Below the pieces are notes generated by a model. The model did no database searches. It saw only the letters and a program-made list of their open reading frames with translations, and was not told the DNA's origin. A DNA stretch of 64,000 nucleotides from CAJBVG01 sp044337515 (GTDB lineage: Bacteria; Bacteroidota; Bacteroidia; Sphingobacteriales; Sphingobacteriaceae), in contig JBIINK010000003.1 in the NCBI GenBank assembly GCA_044337515.1, positions 1-64,000 on the forward strand, written 5' to 3'. Within the stretch, counting starts at the first letter, position 1, and every line of letters starts with the position of its first letter. The translations under genes were made by a program, and so were the position numbers. Shown piece by piece: positions 52,352-60,581 of this stretch.

Positions 52352-53745
52352 AGTTTATAAGTTGGGGTGCCGCAGAACAAGTTACTGGAAGTATGCACAT
52401 GCTCGAATTGCATGATGGCTACAAAATTTTAATCGATTGTGGTTTGGATTATGATAACAATAAAAAATCATACGACAACGATCACTTCCCTTTTGATGTA
52501 GAAGACATTGATTTAATACTCTTAACTCATGCTCACATCGATCATAGTGGAAACCTACCAACCATAGTAAAACATGGATACTCCGGACAAATACTCTGTA
52601 CCGCAGCAACACGAGATTTAGCAAATTTATTACTGAGTGATTCCGTCAATGTTTTTATGGAACGATCTAAAAAGAAAAAAAATCATTCTAAAAAAAGAAG
52701 TTTTCAAGAGTTTCAAAACAGACCACTTTATCTTCACAAACATGTGATGGATACCATGGATCGTTTTGTGACTATCCCTTTCGAACAATCGTTTGAAATT
52801 CGTCCAGATGTACATATTCAATTTATACCTACTGGTCACCTACTCGGTGCCGCAGCCATTGAACTAAAAATAAAAGAGAACGATGAATTAAAAACCATTG
52901 TGTTTAGTGGTGATATCGGTAGAAAAAATTACCCCATTCTAAGCGACCCTAAATACATTAGCGATTGCGATTACATGATCTGCGAATCTACTTATGGCGG
53001 ACGATTACACACCACCAATAGAACGATTGAAGAAGTATTAATTGAACAGATTGAAAACACTTGCATTAAGCAACCCGGTCGTTTAATTATACCGGCATTT
53101 AGTATTGGTAGAACTCAAGCACTCGTATATTCTTTGCATAAAATTTTTAATGACAAAAAACTTCCGAGAGTAGATGTGTTTGTGGATAGTCCTTTAGGAA
53201 TGGGTGGTACAGAAGTGTATCGTAAACATCATTCTTTATTAAATGAAGAAGCACAATCGTTCTTTCAAAAATTCGGAGATCAATTTGAATTTGATGGATT
53301 GAAATATGTAGAAACTTTAAAAGAAAGTAAACAAATTTCAAATTATTTTGAACCTTGTATTATTATATCTTCTGCAGGAATGTTAGAAGGAGGAAGAATT
53401 CAAGATCACTTATACAACAACATTCAGAATTATTACGCAACCATCTTCTTTATTGGTTACTGCGCAAAAGGTACATTAGGCCGACGATTATTAGACGGCA
53501 CTCCTATTGTTAAAATAAATGGTCGAGATTTATCGGTATTCGCTAGCATCCATCAAACCGATTTGTTTAGCGCCCATGCCGACCATGAGGGGCTCATAAA
53601 TTACATAAACGCTGCAAAAAAGAAACTCAAAAAAGTATTCCTCGTGCACGGAGAGAAAGAATCCATGACCGCATTGCAAGCCAATGTTGAATTAATGGGA
53701 ATTAATGCTGAAATTGCGAAAAAAGGAACTGTTTACGAACTCTAA
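52348..53745 (+). CDS. MBL-fold / beta-CASP exoribonuclease-like protein
   Basis: 465 residues. Metallo-beta-lactamase motif HAHIDHSG (H61, H63, D65, H66), GHLLGAAAIEL, FSGDIGRKNYPIL, then beta-CASP and C-terminal motifs SSAGMLEGGRIQDHL, QTDLFSAHADHEGL and VFLVHGEKESM, as in YSH1/CPSF73-type bacterial RNases. It cleaves RNA using two zinc ions. A Lys-rich insertion (~104-118) is unusual. Translationally coupled to the ABC exporter. Confidence 0.92.
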   Translation: MKFISWGAAEQVTGSMHMLELHDGYKILIDCGLDYDNNKKSYDNDHFPFDVEDIDLILLTHAHIDHSGNLPTIVKHGYSGQILCTAATRDLANLLLSDSVNVFMERSKKKKNHSKKRSFQEFQNRPLYLHKHVMDTMDRFVTIPFEQSFEIRPDVHIQFIPTGHLLGAAAIELKIKENDELKTIVFSGDIGRKNYPILSDPKYISDCDYMICESTYGGRLHTTNRTIEEVLIEQIENTCIKQPGRLIIPAFSIGRTQALVYSLHKIFNDKKLPRVDVFVDSPLGMGGTEVYRKHHSLLNEEAQSFFQKFGDQFEFDGLKYVETLKESKQISNYFEPCIIISSAGMLEGGRIQDHLYNNIQNYYATIFFIGYCAKGTLGRRLLDGTPIVKINGRDLSVFASIHQTDLFSAHADHEGLINYINAAKKKLKKVFLVHGEKESMTALQANVELMGINAEIAKKGTVYEL

Positions 53746-53749
53746 CCCT

Positions 53750-54145
53750 ATGAAAACATTCAAGAAATATTACGAATTACCTACTAGTCCAGACCAAGTG
53801 TATTTAGCACTTACCAACCCAAATACTATTGCCTTATGGACTGGCTCGCCTGCAGAAATGAGTACAGTACCTAATTCTGAATTCTCTTTATGGGATGGTG
53901 ATATTTGTGGTAAGAATGTTGAATTTGAAGAGAATAAGAAGATTGTTCAAAACTGGTACTTCGAAGGTATTACCGACGATTCTATCGTGACCATTAAATT
54001 ACATGAGGGTAAAAGAGCAGGAAGTACATCGGTAGAATTAACGCATACCAATATTCCGGATGATGACTATGAAGACATGATGCACGGTTGGGATGAATAT
54101 TATTTCAATGCTCTAATTGATTTCTTCGAAGAAGAAGGAGAATAA
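53750..54145 (+). CDS. SRPBCC (AHSA1-like) domain protein
   Basis: 131 residues from the ATG at 53750; the frame extends to 53705 but that part overlaps the preceding gene. AHSA1/START-like helix-grip fold: TFKKYYELPTSPDQVYLALTNPNTIALWTG, FSLWDGDICGKNVEFEENKKIVQNWYFEG, TSVELTHTNIPDDDYEDMMHGWDEYYF. Eukaryotic Aha1 activates Hsp90, but bacterial members bind small hydrophobic ligands of unknown identity. Follows the RNase-like gene by four bases. Confidence 0.88.
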   Translation: MKTFKKYYELPTSPDQVYLALTNPNTIALWTGSPAEMSTVPNSEFSLWDGDICGKNVEFEENKKIVQNWYFEGITDDSIVTIKLHEGKRAGSTSVELTHTNIPDDDYEDMMHGWDEYYFNALIDFFEEEGE

Positions 54146-54146
54146 A

Positions 54147-55382
54147 TTACTCTACTTTATGAATTAATAAACCGCAGTGTAGCTTGGGTTCAAACCAGGT
54201 TGACTTCGGTGGCATTACACTTCCGTTATCGGCTACTGCTATTAGTTCATCTATAGATGTTGGATATAAAATAAACGCGAGCTTCATATCTCCACTATCC
54301 ACAAGTGCAACAATATTTTCTACTGGGGTAGGTCCGCCAACAAACTTTATCCGCTTATCTCTACGAGGATCTTCAATCCCCAAAATCGGACTTAGTATTT
54401 CGTGTTGAAGGATGCTGACATCTAATTTTGCAACAGGATCTTTTACATCTAATAAATGTTTTGGTATTTTTAATTCATACCATTTTTTATCGAGGTATAA
54501 GTGGAAAGCATGTGGTGATGAGGGTTTCGGAGTGTTTGTTTCAGAAATCTCAAACGTTTTTTTCAAGGTGTCTAAAAATTCTACTTCCGATAAACCATTT
54601 AAATCTTTTACCAAACGTTGAAATTCAAACACCATTAATTGGTCAAAACTAAAGTACAAGGTGCTAAAGAAATTATAATCTTCGTGACCACGATGCTTTA
54701 AATTATTTTTTCTTCGTTGAATACCTGCTAAGGAAGCCGCTGCTGCACGATGATGCCCGTCGGCGATATACGACTCCGGTAAGCGTGCAAATTCACTTAC
54801 CATCGTTTTAATCGTTTCCTCATCATCAATCTTCCATAATTGATGCTGTTGCTCATCGGCAAAAAAATCAACTAAGGGTGTTTCTTTTACTTTATCTTCA
54901 ATAATTTGATCGAGTGCCGGAGTGCCCGAGTACGTTACCAGTACAGGGTTTGCATCGATTCCAGTATTATCTAAATATTCTATTAAATCTTTTTCACGAT
55001 CGGCACGAGTATGTTCATGTTTACGAAGGGTATTATCTAAATAATCATCAATAGCTGTGATACACCAAATCCCCGTTTGCCATTGTCCTTTGTTGAACGT
55101 ACGGTAAATGTAAATCGCTTCTTTATCGTCACTCAACAAAACTTTATCATCAATAAAATCTTCAAAAAATTCTTTTGCTTTTTTGAAAATCAATTCTTCA
55201 CGAGAACCACGCATAAACGGATTGTCGATAAGAGGTTCGATGGTATGTAAAAAAGAGATGGGATTATTTTGCAGAATTTGTTTAGCAGGTTCCGTATAAA
55301 ACTGATCGAATGGTTTTACAACCACTTGCAACGTTTTATCGGCAGCTGGACGAATTCCTTTAAATGCTTTAATCCTAGGCAT
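54147..55382 (-). CDS. DUF1015 family protein, linked to serine biosynthesis
   Basis: 411 residues, soluble. DUF1015 blocks: IKAFKGIRPAADK, IYIYRTFNKGQWQTGIWCITAIDDYLD, YIADGHHRAAAASLAG, DPRRDKRIKFVGGPTPVE, MPPKSTWFEPKLHCGLLIHKV. Biochemical function is not firmly established; the family is regularly encoded with serA/serC and has been linked to serine kinase activity in the SbnI/SerK group, which shares the DGHHR motif. Here it ends the serC-serA operon one base after serA. Confidence 0.9.
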   Translation of the reverse strand: MPRIKAFKGIRPAADKTLQVVVKPFDQFYTEPAKQILQNNPISFLHTIEPLIDNPFMRGSREELIFKKAKEFFEDFIDDKVLLSDDKEAIYIYRTFNKGQWQTGIWCITAIDDYLDNTLRKHEHTRADREKDLIEYLDNTGIDANPVLVTYSGTPALDQIIEDKVKETPLVDFFADEQQHQLWKIDDEETIKTMVSEFARLPESYIADGHHRAAAASLAGIQRRKNNLKHRGHEDYNFFSTLYFSFDQLMVFEFQRLVKDLNGLSEVEFLDTLKKTFEISETNTPKPSSPHAFHLYLDKKWYELKIPKHLLDVKDPVAKLDVSILQHEILSPILGIEDPRRDKRIKFVGGPTPVENIVALVDSGDMKLAFILYPTSIDELIAVADNGSVMPPKSTWFEPKLHCGLLIHKVE

Positions 55383-55383
55383 T

Positions 55384-56337
55384 TTATGCTTTGCTTAATT
55401 CCTCAATCATGCGTTGCGCTAATTCCACTCCAATACGTTCTTGGGCTTCGTTTGTAGAGGCTCCAATGTGCGGACTAAGAGAAATTTTAGCATGCGATAA
55501 GATGGCTTTAGAAGGAGTTGGTTCGTTATCGAAAACATCTAAACCAGCAAAGGCTAAATGTCCAGAATCTAAGGCATTGATTAAAGCCGTTTCATCAATT
55601 ACTCCACCACGAGCACAGTTAACAATGGCAGCACCTTTTTTCATCATTGCAAATTCATCTGCACCAATAACCGGTTTACCATCAACTGCAGGAACATGAA
55701 GCGTAATAAAATCAGCATTCTTCAATATGTATTCTTTACTAACTGGACTTACTTTAAATTTCATTTTCTGTTCGTCGGCAAAAATTATTTCTACTTCTGA
55801 ATTGAAATCGAAAATATCAAAAGCCAAAACATTCATTCCTAAACCAATGGCCATCTTTGCTGCTTCTCTTCCAATTCTACCAAAGCCAAGCACACCAAGC
55901 GTTTTACCACGAAGCTCTATGCCTTTTGCATAATTTTTCTTTAAATCATTAAAAGCTGTATCACCTTTCGCTGGCATATCGCGATTAGCTTGTCCTAAGA
56001 AACGAACACCAGAAAATAAATGAGCAAAAACTAATTCTGCTACTGAAAGCGATGAAGCTGCAGGTGTATTAATTACTGCAATTCCTTTTGAGCGGGCATA
56101 GTCAACATCGATATTATCCATACCTACTCCACCTCTACCAATTAACTTAATATTCGGACAAGCATCCAATAATTCTTTACGAACTTTTGTTGCCGAACGA
56201 ACCGTTAAAGCATCGTATTCATTAAGTCGCGAAGCTAACTGATCTTGAGGAATATTTTGAGTATCCACTGTAAATCCAGCATCTTCTAACATTTTCTTTC
56301 CAACAGGATCTATTCCGTCGTTTGCAAGTATTTTCAT
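55384..56337 (-). CDS. serA: D-3-phosphoglycerate dehydrogenase
   Basis: 317 residues, short type without the ACT or intervening domains. NAD-binding LGVLGFGRIGREAAK, catalytic Arg in NCARGGVIDE, Glu in FDNEPTP and His in SLSPHIGAST. First committed step from 3-phosphoglycerate toward serine. Lack of the ACT domain suggests weak or no feedback by serine. Separated from serC by a 57-base repeat-bearing gap. Confidence 0.94.
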   Translation of the reverse strand: MKILANDGIDPVGKKMLEDAGFTVDTQNIPQDQLASRLNEYDALTVRSATKVRKELLDACPNIKLIGRGGVGMDNIDVDYARSKGIAVINTPAASSLSVAELVFAHLFSGVRFLGQANRDMPAKGDTAFNDLKKNYAKGIELRGKTLGVLGFGRIGREAAKMAIGLGMNVLAFDIFDFNSEVEIIFADEQKMKFKVSPVSKEYILKNADFITLHVPAVDGKPVIGADEFAMMKKGAAIVNCARGGVIDETALINALDSGHLAFAGLDVFDNEPTPSKAILSHAKISLSPHIGASTNEAQERIGVELAQRMIEELSKA

Positions 56338-56340
56338 AGT

Positions 56341-56405
56341 TGTAAGTATTGAGTATTGAGTATTGAGAAACTCAATAAAGCAAATTTTTAATTCCTAATT
56401 CCTAA
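56341..56405. repeat. 7-bp tandem repeat (gagtatt) and taattcc units
   Basis: Three gagtatt units followed by taattcctaattccta, inside the serC-serA gap. The taattcc units write the end and stop of serC, as they do for the GH17 gene at 10444. Confidence 0.65.
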
Positions 56406-57462
56406 TTTCGAATTCTGCCATCACATTCACTAAAACCTGTACGCTAGCTAGTGGTAAGGCATTGTACATTGATGCTCTGAATCCACCTACACTACGGTGA
56501 CCTTTTAATCCGATGCAACCTGCTGCTTCTGCTGCTTTTAAGAATTCTTTTTCTTTCGTAGCATCGTGCATTACGAAGCAAACATTCATGTGTGAGCGAT
56601 CTTCTACTTCGCAAGTTCCTTTGAACAAACTGTTGCGATCAATCTCATTATATAAAAGTTCTGCTTTCTCGTTATTTCTACGCTCCATCTCTACTACTCC
56701 ACCTTGCTTTTTCAACCAACGTAAATTTAACATGGCTACATAGATAGCAAATACTGGAGGTGTATTGTACATCGAACCTCCTTCAATATGGATTTTATAA
56801 TCCAACATCGAAGTGATTTTACGATCTACTTTCCCTAATATGTCTTCGTTAATAATCACTACCGTATTTCCGGCAGGACCAATATTCTTTTGAGCACCTG
56901 CATAAATCATGTCAAAATCGGCAACATTCACCACACGACTTAAAATGTCTGATGACATATCGCATACCATAGGAACTGGTGATTTTGGGAATGACTGCAT
57001 CTGAGTACCATAAATGGTATTGTTAGACGTGCAGTGGAAATATTTAGCATCCGTAGGGATGATATAGTCCTTTGGAATAAAAGTATAGTTAGCGTCTTTT
57101 GAACTTGCCACAACATTTACTGTTCCGAACAACTTAGCCTCTTTCAAAGCCTTATTTGCCCAAACACCCGTATCTAAATAGGCTGCACTTTCGTTCTCGT
57201 TTAGTAGGTTCATTGGAATCATACCAAACTGCTGACTTGCGCCACCTTGAACGAAGATCACCTTGTAGTTCTCCGGCACACCCATTAAATCCTTAATCAG
57301 CTGGCAAGATTCTTCGACAACGGCTTCAAATTCGGGAGTTCTGTGAGAGATTTCTAAGATGGATAAACCTGTGTTACCCCATGATAATACAGCTTGTGCT
57401 GCTTCTTCGAAAACTTCTTTCGGTAATATGCAGGGACCTGCACCAAAATTATGCTTTTGCAT
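56395..57462 (-). CDS. serC: Phosphoserine aminotransferase
   Basis: 355 residues. PLP enzyme of class V: FGAGPCILPKEV, ILEISHRTPEF, FVQGGASQQFGMIPMN, Schiff-base K192 in AGAQKNIGPAG, and C-terminal GLKGHRSVGGFRASMYNALP. Transaminates 3-phosphohydroxypyruvate with glutamate. First gene of the serC-serA-DUF1015 operon; a -7-like box lies 20 bases upstream of the ATG. Confidence 0.96.
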   Translation of the reverse strand: MQKHNFGAGPCILPKEVFEEAAQAVLSWGNTGLSILEISHRTPEFEAVVEESCQLIKDLMGVPENYKVIFVQGGASQQFGMIPMNLLNENESAAYLDTGVWANKALKEAKLFGTVNVVASSKDANYTFIPKDYIIPTDAKYFHCTSNNTIYGTQMQSFPKSPVPMVCDMSSDILSRVVNVADFDMIYAGAQKNIGPAGNTVVIINEDILGKVDRKITSMLDYKIHIEGGSMYNTPPVFAIYVAMLNLRWLKKQGGVVEMERRNNEKAELLYNEIDRNSLFKGTCEVEDRSHMNVCFVMHDATKEKEFLKAAEAAGCIGLKGHRSVGGFRASMYNALPLASVQVLVNVMAEFEIRN

Positions 57463-57482
57463 GCTAAATGTTGTTTGTTGGA

Positions 57483-57490
57483 CAAAGTTA
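57483..57490 (-). promoter_or_regulatory. Candidate -7 box of the serC promoter
   Basis: On the minus strand TAACTTTG matches TAnnTTTG exactly; a T-rich tract lies ~17 bases upstream but an exact -33 TTTG is not seen. Confidence 0.45.
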
Positions 57491-57535
57491 ATCGAATTTT
57501 CGAAAAAATCGAGTTAAGAGTTTGTTAATGGAGTT

Positions 57536-57706
57536 GGGATATTGGACATTGGACAAGGGACGCTGGACAAAGGACAAAGGACAAAGGACCCTAGACAAAG
57601 GACATTGGACAAGGGACGCTGGACGCTGGACAAGGGATGCTGGACAAAGGACAAAGGACCCTAGACAAAGGACATTGGACAAGGGACGCTGGACGCTGGA
57701 CAAAGG
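57536..57706. repeat. GGACAAA-type repeat array with internal duplication
   Basis: Units ggacaaa, ggacatt, ggacgct. A ~75-bp block (aaggaccctagacaaaggac...) is itself duplicated. Open in frames on both strands only because of its periodicity. Confidence 0.8.
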
Positions 57707-57712
57707 ATTTCT

Positions 57713-57785
57713 TTTTTTTGAATAGTAGTGTTTCTTTTTTTTTGAATAGTAGTGTTTTAAAGTCTAATAAGCTTTTTCTTTTTTT
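57713..57785 (-). repeat. Array of solitary element ends (inverted relative to 1795-1915)
   Basis: Repeats of tttttttgaatagtagtgtt followed by ttaaagtctaataagctttt: the reverse complement of the array after copy B, in the same order relative to its element. Confidence 0.6.
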
Positions 57786-57917
57786 TGAATATTGGTATTT
57801 AAAAGAACAATAAGCAAGTCGGTTCATCACATTAATCAAGTTCAGTGCGACGGCTTTTAATACCTACTATCAATTAAGTTCATCACTTCTATTCTTCTTT
57901 AAAAATACCAATATTCG
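57786..57917 (-). mobile_element. MITE-like palindromic element, copy C (terminus type 1)
   Basis: ~132 bp, inverted relative to copies A and B. Ends gaatattggtatttaaaag and its near-complement; the core is readable as gttcagtgcgacggctt on the plus strand, the complement of the A/B core. Confidence 0.65.
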
Positions 57918-57960
57918 AGACTTAGGACTCTTCGGCAAGTTTATTCAACTTTTCTACATT

Positions 57961-58205
57961 TCGACCCTTCGACAATTAGCTACGCTTCGCTCCGCTGAAT
58001 CGTGATGTTTTCTACTTTTTTTATATTTCATTTAATTGCTTCACGATTTCGATATTAAGGGTGCTTCGGTTACATTTTTTGATTCTTCGACCCTTCGACA
58101 ATTAGCTACGCTTCGCTCCGCTGAATCGTGATGTTTTCTACTTTTTTTATATTTCATTTAATTGCTTCACGATTTCGATAATTAGGGCGTTTCGGTTACA
58201 TTTTA
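57961..58205. repeat. 126-bp direct tandem duplication
   Basis: Two nearly identical copies (57961-58086 and 58087-58205) starting tcgacccttcgacaattagc. Each contains gaatcgtgatg and, ~55 bases later, cttcacgatttcg, which can pair as a hairpin. Non-coding in all frames as far as I can see. Confidence 0.75.
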
Positions 58206-58262
58206 GATTCTTCGACAGTTCGACCCTTCGACCCTTCGACAGTTCGACCCTTCGATCTTGCC
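58206..58262. repeat. 8-bp tandem repeat (cgaccctt / cgacagtt)
   Basis: About five cgaccctt/cgacagtt units directly after the 126-bp duplication, leading into ccgaagcgccc. Confidence 0.65.
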
Positions 58263-58279
58263 GAAGCGCCCTAAGTATA

Positions 58280-58406
58280 CTATTGTTGATTTTATTAAGA
58301 AAACGAGGTGATGTACTAAATAGAAATCACTATTTGTAAGCCGTTATGCTGAACTAGATTATTCTGATGAAGTGACTTGCTTTTTTATTAATAAAATTAA
58401 CAATAG
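58280..58406 (+). mobile_element. MITE-like palindromic element, copy E (terminus type 2)
   Basis: Termini ctattgttgattttatta / taataaaattaacaatag (type 2) around a core aagccgttatgctgaac...gatgaagtgacttgc that closely matches the core of the type 1 copies A and B. Confidence 0.65.
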
Positions 58407-58480
58407 AAAAAAAACTAATAATAAAATTAACAATAGTGAAAAAAAGATATTATTAATAAAATTAACAATAGTGAAAAAAG
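58407..58480 (+). repeat. Solitary type 2 element ends
   Basis: Two further copies of aataataaaattaacaatag with A-rich spacers follow copy E. Confidence 0.55.
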
Positions 58481-58561
58481 ATATTCTATTAATAATTGCA
58501 TGTATTGCTGTTACAATTCAATTTAATATGGTCATATTAGTATTTTAACAAAAAAACAAAA

Positions 58562-59236
58562 TTGAAAGAGCTCGAAGACTATGCATGGTTTCCTGTAATG
58601 TTCCGAAGATTCCAAATGGATTTTATCGGGTATGTGGTGACGACGTTTAATTTCTACGATGTATTTATACAACATTTGCAGAAAAAGGAAAACACTTCTA
58701 TGCCGATGTTCGATTTGTGTTCGGGAAGTGGAGAGCCTGCCATAACTATTTTTAAAAAGAGCTCCAGTTTTACCTCATTAACCTTATCCGATAAATATCC
58801 TAGTACTCCTGCTATTCATCAACTGGATGTACTAAACATGACTTTCGAAAAAGGACAGTGCTATACCATGTTTAATGCCTTACATCATTTTACAGATGAG
58901 GAGAAGATTTCTATTCTTGCTAACATTAAGGCATCGGGTGCTAAAGCCTATTTTGTAGAAATTCTTGAGCCGAGCATCCTATTTTTGTTAAAGGTTTGTG
59001 GGCTTACCTTAGTGCTTAATCTATTTATTACTCCGTTTATTAGACCATTCTCTTTATCTCGACTATTTTTCACATATATTATCCCAATTAACCTGATCAG
59101 CATTACGTATGATGGTGTAGTATCGGTGTTAAAATCTCGTTCCCTTAAACAATACCAACAAATTCTTCCAGCAGGAATTGAAGTTTATCATTTAAAAAAA
59201 CGATTAAGCTCTTTAGTTGTTATCGAAGTAAAATAA
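58562..59236 (+). CDS. Class I SAM-dependent methyltransferase-like protein
   Basis: 224 residues from a TTG start; no in-frame ATG lies near enough to keep the conserved N-terminal block. SAM motif I FDLCSGSGEP (~50-59), acidic LSDKYPS loop, FNALHHFTDEEK, VEILEP. A hydrophobic helix pair (~140-180, LFLLKVCGLTLVLNLFITPFI) suggests membrane association. It ends where the UbiA-type gene starts, so the two likely act on the same lipid or quinone substrate. Reaction unknown. Confidence 0.75.
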   Translation: MKELEDYAWFPVMFRRFQMDFIGYVVTTFNFYDVFIQHLQKKENTSMPMFDLCSGSGEPAITIFKKSSSFTSLTLSDKYPSTPAIHQLDVLNMTFEKGQCYTMFNALHHFTDEEKISILANIKASGAKAYFVEILEPSILFLLKVCGLTLVLNLFITPFIRPFSLSRLFFTYIIPINLISITYDGVVSVLKSRSLKQYQQILPAGIEVYHLKKRLSSLVVIEVK

Positions 59237-60109
59237 ATGAAACTACCACTTGTCATTTGGAAATTTAGTAGGCCTCATACCATCATCGGTAGTGTAATCA
59301 GCATTACTACGTTGTATCTGTATGCACATCAATCAACTGAGGTGTTTAATGTCTCCCTTTTGCTTTTATCCTTAGTGGTGGGCATCACTTGTAATGTATT
59401 TATTGTGGGCATCAATCAGGTTCAAGATGTAGAAATTGACAAAATCAATAAGCCCTACTTACCAATACCTGCAGGGATATTAACCGTGCAACTAGCAAAA
59501 AAAATAGTGGCTATTTCTCTACTTATCAGTTTAGGTATTGGATTATATATTAGTCCATATTTATTCGGTATTGTAGCCTTATCCACCTTTATTGGGTGGG
59601 CTTATTCTATGCCTCCATTCTATTTGAAGAAACATCATGTTACGGCTGCACTTGCTATATCAACCGTTAGAGGAATATTGTTAAATGCAGGTGGATTTTT
59701 AGTATTTAATTATGTGCTCAATGGTGTAGTTGCAATGCCGCATGATATCCGCATTCTTACGCTCTTTGTCATTGCTTTTAGTATCGTTATTTCTTGGTTT
59801 AAGGATCTTTCGGATATGGAAGGTGATTCTAAGTTTAACATCAAAACATTAGCCTTAACCTTTTCTCCCAAACAAGTACTCATTGCAGGGAATGTACTCG
59901 TAGGCTTCGCTTATGTATTCAGCATACTAAGCTCCATAAAAGAAGGGATACTTTTTTATGGTCATATTGGATTATTACTGTTATTTCTCTTGAATACATT
60001 AAGCATTAATTTAAATCTGCATTCGTCGATAAAGAAATACTATCAACGCTTTTGGTGGTTCTTTTTTGCAGAGTATTTATTGTATTTACTTGCTTATGTT
60101 CTTCGATAA
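59237..60109 (+). CDS. UbiA-superfamily prenyltransferase (homogentisate-prenyltransferase-like)
   Basis: 290 residues, ~8-9 membrane helices. First Asp-rich motif N60-QVQD-VEID68-KINKPYLPIPAG and second motif KDLSDMEGDSKFNIKT (~190-205). The NKPYLP(I/L)xxG variant is characteristic of homogentisate phytyl/solanesyl transferases rather than of UbiA or MenA proper. Joins a prenyl chain to an aromatic or other acceptor in the membrane. Coupled to the methyltransferase upstream; acceptor not determinable. Confidence 0.88.
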   Translation: MKLPLVIWKFSRPHTIIGSVISITTLYLYAHQSTEVFNVSLLLLSLVVGITCNVFIVGINQVQDVEIDKINKPYLPIPAGILTVQLAKKIVAISLLISLGIGLYISPYLFGIVALSTFIGWAYSMPPFYLKKHHVTAALAISTVRGILLNAGGFLVFNYVLNGVVAMPHDIRILTLFVIAFSIVISWFKDLSDMEGDSKFNIKTLALTFSPKQVLIAGNVLVGFAYVFSILSSIKEGILFYGHIGLLLLFLLNTLSINLNLHSSIKKYYQRFWWFFFAEYLLYLLAYVLR

Positions 60110-60157
60110 TAATTAATTAATCGGATTTTCTTACATTTATCCAATTATCAAATATAA

Positions 60158-60577
60158 ATGAGACCATTATTCGTTTTCATACTTCTCGTATTCACTATTG
60201 CTTGTGCAACGCAACCTAAGATAGGTACGGGTTCTAAAAAACTAAATGGAACATGGGTTCCCGTAAAGCAAGTACTTGCTGGTAATGTCTTGCCAAAAGC
60301 TTATTATGCAAAGCAAAAAATGATTATTCGCGATTCTACTTATGTCGTAGAAGCTGAAAGTATGGATAGAGGGAAAATATTGGTCAGGAAAAACAAAATT
60401 GATATCTACGGAAAAGAAGGTGTGAATAAAGGCAGGCATTTTACCGCCATTTATAAAATTGAAAACAACCAACTTATTATTTGCTATAACCTCGGAGGAA
60501 TTGGTTTCCCTGAGTCGTTTGAGACCGAAGGGAAACCTTTGTACTTCCTTTCTATTTTTGAGTTAAAAGAAAAATAG
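60158..60577 (+). CDS. Small lipoprotein (TIGR03067-like)
   Basis: 139 residues. Lipobox LLVFTIAC (Cys ~16). KKLNGTWVPVKQVLAGNVLP opening and FTAIYKIENNQLIICYNLGGIGFPESFET ending, the pattern of TIGR03067-type lipocalin-like domains. No known function. Ends four bases from the convergent gene. Confidence 0.75.
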   Translation: MRPLFVFILLVFTIACATQPKIGTGSKKLNGTWVPVKQVLAGNVLPKAYYAKQKMIIRDSTYVVEAESMDRGKILVRKNKIDIYGKEGVNKGRHFTAIYKIENNQLIICYNLGGIGFPESFETEGKPLYFLSIFELKEK

Positions 60578-60581
60578 ACTT

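Larger units (their letters stand above)
57463..58561. other. Gene-free repeat cluster, mirror of the one at 848-1979
   Basis: Besides the serC promoter, it holds a GGACA repeat array (57536-57706), solitary element ends (57713-57785), MITE-like copy C (57786-57917), a 126-bp direct duplication (57961-58205), TTCGACCC repeats, copy E (58280-58406) and further solitary ends (58407-58480). No gene; two open frames in the GGACA array are repeat artefacts. Confidence 0.8.

Noticed and set aside
57522..57839. Open frames of 67-82 codons on both strands
   Set aside because: They lie in GGACAAA-type tandem repeats and solitary element ends; the protein sequences are simple repeats (DKGRWTKDKG-like) and frames are open only because of the repeat period.
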